Shown: positions 57,651 to 64,000 of the stretch, in pieces
Numbering within the stretch: position 1 is the first letter of the stretch
How the letters are laid out: each line of letters opens with the position of its first letter
DNA from: Schauerella fraxinea
GTDB taxonomy: Bacteria; Pseudomonadota; Gammaproteobacteria; Burkholderiales; Burkholderiaceae_B
Assembly (NCBI GenBank): GCA_030849945.1
Contig: JAVDKK010000001.1
Span: 682,001-746,000 of the forward strand
Length of the DNA: 64,000 nucleotides
Direction of reading: 5' to 3'
Notes under the pieces: model-generated
Told to the model about the DNA's origin: nothing
Databases searched by the model: none
Seen by the model: the letters and a program-made list of their open reading frames with translations, nothing else
Made by a program: the position numbers and the translations under genes

Positions 57651-58727
57651 ATGGACGCTTCCGAACTTCTTTCGCCGCTGGATCACCACGCCCCGTGCGG
57701 CGTGGATCTTGAGTACGACCCTACGTTTCTTGCCTTGCAGCAGGCGGCGGTGGGCAAGAGCGAGCAGCAGTTCGGCAACACGATCATTCCCGCCGAGCCG
57801 CCCGATTGGCGCGAAGTCGAGAAGCTGTCGCTTGGGCTGATGCAGCGCACGTACGATATTCGGGTCATCGGGTTCCTGGCACAGGCATGGACCGAAAGCC
57901 GTGGCCTTGCCGGTTACGCCGAAGGTTTGAATCTGGTGGCCGAGGCCTTGGCCCGCTATTGGGAAGACGTGCATCCGCAAGTCGTGATCGACGGCGACGA
58001 AGATCCGATGCCGCGCGTCAATGCACTTTCCGCCTTGGGCGATGTGCAGGGCGCCGGCCGCCGCGCCCGCTCGTCACGGTTGCTCAATAGTGTGCATGGG
58101 CAACTTTCGCTGCGGGATGCCGAAGCCATTCTCGATGGCGGCCGAACCGATAGCGAGGCTTACCCCGGCGGACGCGCGCGTCTCCTTGAAAATCTTCGGC
58201 AGGGCTGGCTCGCGCGCGATCCGGATCTGGTGGCGGTGAGCGAAGCATTGGCGGCCCTCAAGCGCATTCAGTCGATCGTGGTCGATCGTGCCGGCGCGGC
58301 CTGGTCGCCCGACTTTCAATCCATCGAACGCACGCTGCAATGCGTGGCGCAAGGCTTGACCGATAGCGTCGACGACTCGGCTGCGCACGCGACAGTGGCC
58401 GCGCAGAACGCGGACGATGCGCAGGCCACGCCCGATGCTCATACGCAGCATGCGACGGCCGGCGGCGTGCCGCGTGCCCCATCGAACGCGCGCAATTGGC
58501 TCGATGCCGAGATCCACACGCGCGACGAAGCGGCAGCCATGCTCGTCAAAGTCGCGAGCTATTTCGAAACGCACGAACCCAGCCATCCGGCCCCGTATTT
58601 GTTGCGCCGGGTTCAGCAACTGGTCTCGCTCAATTTTCACGACATCGTCAAAAACCTGGCGCCGCAAGGCCTCGATCAATTCGAAGCCTGGTTGCCACGC
58701 GATGCCGACGGCCAGCCCATCCGCTGA
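57651..58727 (+). CDS. tssA: type VI secretion protein TssA
   Basis: ImpA-family protein of 358 residues that primes and caps assembly of the contractile sheath at the baseplate. The ImpA_N domain is clear: CGVDLEYDPTFLALQQAAVGKSEQQFG, PPDWREVEKLSLGLMQRTYDIRV and YWEDVHPQ. A variable linker (about 245-285) follows, then a C-terminal segment HEPSHPAPYLLRRVQQLVSLNFHDIVKNLAP, typical of the short TssA class. First gene of the operon; tssB follows after 38 bases. Confidence 0.92.
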   Translation: MDASELLSPLDHHAPCGVDLEYDPTFLALQQAAVGKSEQQFGNTIIPAEPPDWREVEKLSLGLMQRTYDIRVIGFLAQAWTESRGLAGYAEGLNLVAEALARYWEDVHPQVVIDGDEDPMPRVNALSALGDVQGAGRRARSSRLLNSVHGQLSLRDAEAILDGGRTDSEAYPGGRARLLENLRQGWLARDPDLVAVSEALAALKRIQSIVVDRAGAAWSPDFQSIERTLQCVAQGLTDSVDDSAAHATVAAQNADDAQATPDAHTQHATAGGVPRAPSNARNWLDAEIHTRDEAAAMLVKVASYFETHEPSHPAPYLLRRVQQLVSLNFHDIVKNLAPQGLDQFEAWLPRDADGQPIR

Positions 58728-58765
58728 ATCCGGCCACTTAGAACATATCGACAGGAGAACCTTTT

Positions 58766-59317
58766 ATGGCAACCACTACCAAGGGCAGCGGCCAGAAGTT
58801 CATCGCCCGCAATCGCGCACCGCGCGTGCAGATCGAGTACGACGTCGAACTCTATGGCGCCGAACGCAAGGTTCAGTTGCCTTTCGTGATGGGCGTGATG
58901 GCCGATCTGGCCGGCAAGTCGGCCGATCAATTGCCCGAGATCGCCGAACGCAAGTTCCTCGATATCGACATCGATAACTTCGATGAGCGCATGAAGTCGA
59001 TCAAGCCGCGCGTGGCGTTTCAGGTGCCCAACACGTTGACCGGCGAAGGCAATCTGAATGTGGACATCACGTTCGACAGCATCGACGACTTTTCGCCCGC
59101 GACCGTGGCGCGCAAGGTGGATGCGCTGAACTCGCTGCTGGATGCACGTACGCAGTTGTCCAATCTGCTGACCTACATGGATGGCAAGACGGGCGCTGAA
59201 GAGTTGATCGGCAAAGTCCTCCAGAACCCTGCGCTGTTGAATTCGCTGGCGCTGGCACCCAACCCCGAAGCCGCCAAGCCCGCCGATGACGCGGCCAAGC
59301 CGGCTGGCGACGCATAA
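58766..59317 (+). CDS. tssB: type VI secretion sheath small subunit TssB
   Basis: VipA-type sheath protein, 183 residues, that forms the contractile tubule with TssC. It has SGQKFIARNRAPRVQIEYDVELYGAERKVQLPFVMGVMADLAG near the N-terminus and KFLDIDIDNFDERMKSIKPRVAF. The C-terminal 20 residues are a Lys/Asp/Ala-rich tail. ACAGGAG precedes the ATG. tssC follows after 33 bases. Confidence 0.96.
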   Translation: MATTTKGSGQKFIARNRAPRVQIEYDVELYGAERKVQLPFVMGVMADLAGKSADQLPEIAERKFLDIDIDNFDERMKSIKPRVAFQVPNTLTGEGNLNVDITFDSIDDFSPATVARKVDALNSLLDARTQLSNLLTYMDGKTGAEELIGKVLQNPALLNSLALAPNPEAAKPADDAAKPAGDA

Positions 59318-59350
59318 CGCGTTCGGCGACCACGATTTCGGAGAATACAC

Positions 59351-60847
59351 ATGACCGCAGTGGCTAAACAGGGCGAACACGTCGCCCAGACCGCAGTGGG
59401 CGACGATCTGTCGGCCTTGCTGCAAAAAGAATTCAAGCCCAAGACCGACCAGGCGCGCGAAGCTGTCGAGCACGCGGTGAAAACGCTTGCGCATCAGGCG
59501 CTCGAGAATTCGGTGACGTTGTCGTCGGATGCTTATCGCACGATCCAGGCCATCATCGCCGAGATCGACCGCAAGCTCTCCGAGCAGATCAACCTCGTGA
59601 TGCACAACGCCGAGTTTCAGAAGCTCGAAGGCGCGTGGCGTGGGCTGCACTATCTCGTGAACAACACCGAGACGGACGAGCTGCTGAAGATTCGCGTGAT
59701 GTGCCTGTCCAAGAAGGAACTGGGCCGCACGCTCAAGCGCTACAAAGGCGTGGGCTGGGATCAAAGCCCGATCTTCAAGCGGGTGTACGAAGAAGAATAT
59801 GGCCAGTTCGGCGGCGAGCCGATCGGCTGCCTGGTGGGCGATTATCACTTCGACCACAGCCCGCCGGATGTGGAATTGCTGGGTGAAATCGCGAAGGTGT
59901 CCGCGGCCGCTCACTGCCCGTTCATTTCGGGCGCGGCACCGTCGGTCATGCAGATGGAATCGTGGCAAGAACTCGCCAACCCGCGCGATCTGACCAAGAT
60001 TTTCACCAACACCGAATACGCGGCGTGGCGCAGCCTGCGCGAGTCGGAAGATGCGCGCTACATCGGCTTGGCCATGCCGCGCTTTCTGGCCCGTTTGCCT
60101 TACGGCGCGCGCACGAATCCGGTCGACGAATTCGATTTCGAAGAAGAAACCGATGGCGCCAATCACGATCGCTACACGTGGGCCAACTCGGCCTACGCGA
60201 TGGCGGCCAACGTGAATCGCTCGTTCAAGATGTACGGCTGGTGCACGTCGATTCGCGGCGTGGAATCGGGTGGCGCGGTAGAGAACCTGCCCTGCCACAC
60301 GTTCCCCACCGACGACGGCGGTGTGGATATGAAGTGCCCCACCGAAATCGCGATCAGCGATCGGCGCGAGGCCGAGTTGGCCAAGAACGGCTTCATGCCG
60401 CTGGTGCACCGCAAGAATTCAGACTTCGCAGCGTTCATCGGTGCACAGTCGCTGCAAAAGCCGCATGACTACTACGACGCCGATGCGTCGGCAAACGCCA
60501 AGCTGTCTGCGCGTTTGCCGTACTTGTTCGCCTGCTGCCGCTTCGCGCATTACCTGAAGTGCATCGTGCGCGACAAGATCGGTTCCTTCCGCGAGCGCGA
60601 CGACATGGAACGTTGGCTCAACGACTGGATCATGAATTACGTCGATGGCGATCCCGTCAATTCGTCGCAAGAGACCAAGGCGCGCAAACCGCTTGCCGCC
60701 GCGGAAGTGCAGGTTCAGGAGATCGAAGACAACCCGGGTTACTACTCGGCGAAGTTCTTCTTACGGCCGCACTATCAGCTCGAAGGGCTGACGGTGTCGC
60801 TGCGTCTGGTGTCCAAACTGCCGTCGTTGAAGCAAAACGAAGGTTAA
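59351..60847 (+). CDS. tssC: type VI secretion sheath large subunit TssC
   Basis: VipB-type sheath protein, 498 residues. Typical segments are EGAWRGLHYLVNNTETDELLKIRVM, FKRVYEEEYGQFGGEPIGCLVGDYHFDHSP, FISGAAPSVMQMESWQELANPRDLTKIF and the C-terminal NPGYYSAKFFLRPHYQLEGLTVSLRLVSKLP. With TssB it builds the helical sheath whose contraction drives the Hcp tube. The length is normal for the family. Confidence 0.97.
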   Translation: MTAVAKQGEHVAQTAVGDDLSALLQKEFKPKTDQAREAVEHAVKTLAHQALENSVTLSSDAYRTIQAIIAEIDRKLSEQINLVMHNAEFQKLEGAWRGLHYLVNNTETDELLKIRVMCLSKKELGRTLKRYKGVGWDQSPIFKRVYEEEYGQFGGEPIGCLVGDYHFDHSPPDVELLGEIAKVSAAAHCPFISGAAPSVMQMESWQELANPRDLTKIFTNTEYAAWRSLRESEDARYIGLAMPRFLARLPYGARTNPVDEFDFEEETDGANHDRYTWANSAYAMAANVNRSFKMYGWCTSIRGVESGGAVENLPCHTFPTDDGGVDMKCPTEIAISDRREAELAKNGFMPLVHRKNSDFAAFIGAQSLQKPHDYYDADASANAKLSARLPYLFACCRFAHYLKCIVRDKIGSFRERDDMERWLNDWIMNYVDGDPVNSSQETKARKPLAAAEVQVQEIEDNPGYYSAKFFLRPHYQLEGLTVSLRLVSKLPSLKQNEG

Positions 60848-60908
60848 GGGCACTTTCTTATCGCGGTGGGGCCGATGCCCGACCGCTCATCTTTGCTAGG
60901 AGAAATCA

Positions 60909-61391
60909 GTGGCTGTTGACATGTTCATGAAGATCGATGGCGCCAATGGCGAATCGAAAGACGCCAACCACAAAGACTGGACCGACATTCTGTCGTTCTC
61001 GTGGGGCGCAACGCAACCCGGCAACATGGCCGGCGGTGGCGGTGGCGGTGTGGGCAAGGCCAGCTTCAACGACCTCCACGTCGTGACGCGTATCGACAAA
61101 GCGGCACCTGCCGTGATGAAGCACTGCGCAAGCGGCAAGCACCTCAGCAAGATCGAGATCTCGGTCTGCAAGGCTGGCGGCACGCAGATCGAATACTCGA
61201 AGATCACGCTGGAAGACGTGCTCGTGACGTCGACGCAGATCTCGGGCGACCAAGGTTCGGAAGCGGTGCTCGTGAACTACGCGTTCCAGGCCGGCAAGGT
61301 CAAGCAGCAGTACTGGGAACAGACGGCGTCGGGCGGCAAGGGCGCAGAAAGCCTGGTCGCTTGGGACATCAAGCAAAACAAAGAAGCCTGA
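60909..61391 (+). CDS. hcp: type VI secretion tube protein Hcp (TssD)
   Basis: Hexamer-forming tube protein and effector chaperone, 160 residues. It begins MAVDMFMKIDGANGESKDANHKDWTDILSFSWG from a GTG start codon 9 bases after AGGAG, and contains a Gly-rich loop AGGGGGGVGKASFNDL typical of Hcp1. No effector extension follows the Hcp domain. A hairpin lies behind the gene. Confidence 0.96.
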   Translation: MAVDMFMKIDGANGESKDANHKDWTDILSFSWGATQPGNMAGGGGGGVGKASFNDLHVVTRIDKAAPAVMKHCASGKHLSKIEISVCKAGGTQIEYSKITLEDVLVTSTQISGDQGSEAVLVNYAFQAGKVKQQYWEQTASGGKGAESLVAWDIKQNKEA

Positions 61392-61411
61392 TACGTCTTG
61401 ACGTAGAGGCG

Positions 61412-61450
61412 CGGGCGGCGCTTTCAAGCAGCCGCCCGTCTTGCTTTTCA
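61412..61450 (+). terminator. possible attenuator between hcp and tagJ
   Basis: Arms CGGGCGGC (61412-61419) and GCCGCCCG (61431-61438) with an 11-base loop, followed by TCTTGCTTTT. A partial terminator here would leave hcp more abundant than the downstream genes. Confidence 0.55.
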
Positions 61451-61473
61451 AAACGAATACATACCGGCTTGCC

Positions 61474-62355
61474 ATGAACCCCACTTCGCTCACTTCACTG
61501 CATCGCACGCCGATCGCAACTCGGATCGACGAGGTGCAGCAACGCATCCGGCGTGCGCCGGGCGATGCCGATCTGCGCGCGCAACTCTTTCAGTTGCTGG
61601 CCGTGCGGGGCGATTGGGATCGCGCAGTCGAACAACTGCGGTTGAGCGCCAAGCTCAATCGGCAAGCCGTACCCACGGCCATGGCGTACGAACAAGCCAT
61701 CGAAGCCGAGCGTCAACGTGAGGCGGTCTTTGCGGGCACGGCCGAGCCCACCATTTTCAGCGACTCGCCCGGCTGGCTGGAAGGCCTGCTGCTGGCGTTG
61801 CGCAGCACGGCTGAACCGGCGGAAAAGATCGCGCAATTGCGTGCGGCAGCGCTCGATCTGGCACCGGAGGTCGCAGGGGTGCTTACCCACGCGCCCGATG
61901 AGACGGAAGCGGCGTTTGCATGGGTTACCGACGGCGATAGCCGCCTGGGCCCGGTGTGCGAGGTGTTTTTCAACGGACGCTATGGCTGGGTGCCGTTCTC
62001 GGCGCTGTCCTCCGTGCGCTTCATCGCGCCGCAAGGGCTGTGCGACCTGGTGTGGGCGCAGGCCGAGCTCACCTTGCTCGACGGCCGCACGCAGCAGTGC
62101 CTGGTGCCGGCGCGTTACCCGGCGGGCCCGGGTCGCGCGCACGCCACGGATGACGACGCGATCGTCCTGGGCCGCTTGACCGAATGGCTGCCGCTGCACG
62201 GCGATACCTACGCCGGCATCGGACAGAAGATGTGGTTGACCGACGCCGGTGAGTACGGCGTGCTGGATGTGCGCGAAATCCGCTTCGATACGGTCGCCGA
62301 GACGCCTGCCGGCATCGCGGCCAACGTCGCGGACGTGCCGGGGCAGGCCGGATAA
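61474..62355 (+). CDS. tagJ: type VI accessory protein TagJ (ImpE)
   Basis: ImpE-family protein of 293 residues with a TPR-like N-terminal part (ADLRAQLFQLLAVRGDWDRAVEQLRLSAKL). The central and C-terminal domain shows NGRYGWVPFSALSSVRFIAPQGLCDLVWAQAELTL and VLGRLTEWLPLHGDTYAGIGQKMWL. In the Pseudomonas HSI-I system the orthologue binds the TssB N-terminus and sheath. I start at the ATG at 61474; a frame to 61441 lies in the hairpin region. tssE begins on its last base. Confidence 0.9.
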   Translation: MNPTSLTSLHRTPIATRIDEVQQRIRRAPGDADLRAQLFQLLAVRGDWDRAVEQLRLSAKLNRQAVPTAMAYEQAIEAERQREAVFAGTAEPTIFSDSPGWLEGLLLALRSTAEPAEKIAQLRAAALDLAPEVAGVLTHAPDETEAAFAWVTDGDSRLGPVCEVFFNGRYGWVPFSALSSVRFIAPQGLCDLVWAQAELTLLDGRTQQCLVPARYPAGPGRAHATDDDAIVLGRLTEWLPLHGDTYAGIGQKMWLTDAGEYGVLDVREIRFDTVAETPAGIAANVADVPGQAG

Positions 62356-62915
62356 TGGGTGCGCCGATCGACGCCGACCGCCTCAAGGGGGCGACACCGC
62401 CCACGCGCGATCTGCGCCTGGGCCGCGATCGCCTGCAGCCGGCGCTGCTCGATCGCTTGATGGACGACACGCCGCAGCAGCGGCGGGAAGCGTTCGACGC
62501 GGGCATGATCAGTCATACCGCGTTGCGCCAGGCCGTGCTGCGCGATCTGCGCTGGTTGCTCAACACCGTCAACCTGGCCACGACCGACGATCTCTCGGCC
62601 TATCCCGAAGTGTCGCAATCGACCGTCAACTATGGCGTATCGGCACTCGCCGGCAAGCGCATGTCGGAAATCGATTGGGTCGATATGGAAGATACGATTC
62701 GCCGCGCGATCATCACGTTCGAGCCGCGGCTGCTGGCCAGCACGATCGACGTGCGGTGCGTGAGTGAAACCAATACGCTTGAGCATCACAACATTCTCAG
62801 CCTCGAAATTCGCGGCATGTTGTGGTGCGTGCCGCACGCGCAGGAATTTCTGTTCCGCACCGACATCGATCTCGAGAGCGGCCACATGGATCTGCAGGAT
62901 CTGGGAGGCCACTGA
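62355..62915 (+). CDS. tssE: type VI secretion baseplate protein TssE
   Basis: Gp25-like wedge protein, 186 residues. The gpW/Gp25 core is visible as LRQAVLRDLRWLLNTVNLAT, VSQSTVNYGVSALAG and IRRAIITFEPRLLASTIDVRCV, with the conserved FEPR segment. It overlaps tagJ by one base (TAATG) and tssF by one base (TGATG). Confidence 0.94.
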   Translation: MGAPIDADRLKGATPPTRDLRLGRDRLQPALLDRLMDDTPQQRREAFDAGMISHTALRQAVLRDLRWLLNTVNLATTDDLSAYPEVSQSTVNYGVSALAGKRMSEIDWVDMEDTIRRAIITFEPRLLASTIDVRCVSETNTLEHHNILSLEIRGMLWCVPHAQEFLFRTDIDLESGHMDLQDLGGH

Positions 62916-64000
62916 TGGATGCACGTCTGCTGGATTACTACAACCGCGAACTGAGCTACATGCGCGAAATGGGCGCGGAGTTCGCCCAGCAGTATCCCAA
63001 GGTGGCGGGCCGCCTGGGGATGAACGGGATCGACGTCTCCGATCCTTATGTCGAGCGGTTGCTGGAGGGATTCAGCTTTCTCTCGGCGCGCATCCACATG
63101 AAAATGGATGCCGAGTTTCCGCGCTTTTCACAGCGCCTGCTCGAAGTCATCTTTCCGAACTATCTGTCGCCCACGCCGTCCATGACGGTGGTGCAGATGG
63201 CGCCCAGCATGAACGAGGGCACGCTGTCGAAAGGCTTCGCGTTGCCGCGCGGTACTGTGCTGCGCGGCCGCTTGCCCAAGGGCGAACAAACGCCGTGCGA
63301 GTTCTTGACGGCGCATCCGATGACGCTGTGGCCATTGCGCGTCACCCAGGCTGAGGTGACCGGCGTGCCGACCGATCTGCCGTTGACGCGACTCGGTTTT
63401 GGCGGGCGCAACGCACGCGTGCGCAGCGCCTTGCGGGTACGCATTGAAGTCTGTGGCGGCGTTCGTCTGCAGGATCTGGATCTCGATCAGTTGATGTTTC
63501 ACCTGAATGGTCAGGATCTGCAGATGAACCGGCTGCTCGAGCAGGTCATGCAGGATACGGTGGCGGTACTGTGCCATGACAGCGCCCGGCCGTTGTCGTG
63601 GGTGAACCGATTGCCCGTCACGGCCTTGCGCCATGAAGGCTTCGATGACGAGCAGTCGCTGCTGCCCAACGATGCGCGCGTCTTTCAAGGCTATCGGCTG
63701 CTGCAGGAGTACTTTGCGTTTCCGCAGCGGTTTCTGTTTTTCAGCGTCAACGATCTGAAGCGCGGCTTGCGTGGCGCGGGCGGTGCCGATGGGCAGCGTG
63801 AAACCAAGTCGTTCGATCTGACGTTTTTGTTCTCGCGTGACGCGGTCGATCTGGAAGGCGCGATCACGGCGGAAAACCTCGCGCTGCATTGCACCCCCGC
63901 CATCAATCTCTTTCCGAAACGTGCCGATCGCATTGCGATCACGCCGCGCACCAACGAGTATCACCTGGTGGTCGATCGCACCCGGCCGATGGACTTCGAA
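62915..64000 (+). CDS. tssF: type VI secretion baseplate protein TssF (3' end missing)
   Basis: Wedge protein of the baseplate, together with TssG and TssK. The frame is open to the window end (362 codons seen; the family is about 600). It begins MDARLLDYYNRELSYMREMGAEFAQQYPKVAGRLGM and continues with DPYVERLLEGFSFLSARI and FPRFSQRLLEVIFPNYLSPTPSM, hallmarks of VasA/ImpG. The ATG overlaps the tssE stop. tssG and clpV would be expected next. Confidence 0.95.
   Translation, partial: MDARLLDYYNRELSYMREMGAEFAQQYPKVAGRLGMNGIDVSDPYVERLLEGFSFLSARIHMKMDAEFPRFSQRLLEVIFPNYLSPTPSMTVVQMAPSMNEGTLSKGFALPRGTVLRGRLPKGEQTPCEFLTAHPMTLWPLRVTQAEVTGVPTDLPLTRLGFGGRNARVRSALRVRIEVCGGVRLQDLDLDQLMFHLNGQDLQMNRLLEQVMQDTVAVLCHDSARPLSWVNRLPVTALRHEGFDDEQSLLPNDARVFQGYRLLQEYFAFPQRFLFFSVNDLKRGLRGAGGADGQRETKSFDLTFLFSRDAVDLEGAITAENLALHCTPAINLFPKRADRIAITPRTNEYHLVVDRTRPMDFE

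Overview
The window looks like a high-GC (about 60%) betaproteobacterial chromosome, most likely order Burkholderiales and close to Alcaligenaceae (Bordetella/Achromobacter/Pusillimonas-type). The reasons are two Bug/TctC-type solute receptors with a complete tctDE-tctCBA locus, the order mnmG-rsmG-parA-parB, the block tRNA-Tyr/Gly/Thr-tuf-tRNA-Trp-secE-nusG-rplKAJL-rpoBC, and gene style. The taxonomic call is inference; no 16S rRNA gene is present.

Layout. (1) 1-9489: the 3' part of mnmE, then a minus-strand run: aldo/keto reductase, small membrane protein, branched-chain aminotransferase, orphan Bug receptor, membrane PQQ dehydrogenase and a Cys/Met-metabolism PLP enzyme. (2) 9490-11945: a gene-free stretch with many DnaA boxes and two collinear origin-like modules exactly 1,062 bp apart. 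(3) 11981-17191: a tricarboxylate two-component system (tctDE) and its transporter (tctCBA), ending in a strong terminator. (4) 17466-19314: a class I aminotransferase and a cold-shock protein. (5) 19385-24475: about 5.1 kb without recognisable genes. It holds a third DnaA-box/AT-rich cluster at its left end and five parS sites at its right end. (6) 24476-30718: mnmG, rsmG, parA, a GNAT gene, parB and an asparaginase, tightly packed. (7) 30937-34968: a glutamine-synthetase-like ligase, an aldehyde dehydrogenase and an iron-type alcohol dehydrogenase, probably an amine or amino-alcohol catabolic operon. (8) 35213-49240: tRNA genes, tuf, secE-nusG, ribosomal protein genes and rpoBC. (9) 49368-56378 (minus strand): a polyamine/opine-type ABC importer interleaved with a three-subunit HcnABC-like FAD/[2Fe-2S] dehydrogenase, opposite a divergent IclR regulator. 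(10) 57651-64000: the start of a type VI secretion operon, tssA-tssB-tssC-hcp-tagJ-tssE-tssF, in the gene order of Pseudomonas HSI-I; tssF runs off the window.

The most striking content is the replication/segregation territory between mnmE and parB. At least 14 perfect 9-mer DnaA boxes lie between 3.4 and 19.6 kb and I found none elsewhere in the window; several are inside coding sequence. Two roughly 250-bp modules share the same motifs at the same spacing, each ending in DnaA box - GGCC - trinucleotide tract - AT-rich tract, like a bacterial unwinding element. A C-rich to G-rich strand change near 19.7 kb and the parS cluster just before mnmG place the chromosomal origin region here, but which cluster is the active origin cannot be settled by eye. 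No dnaA gene lies in the window.
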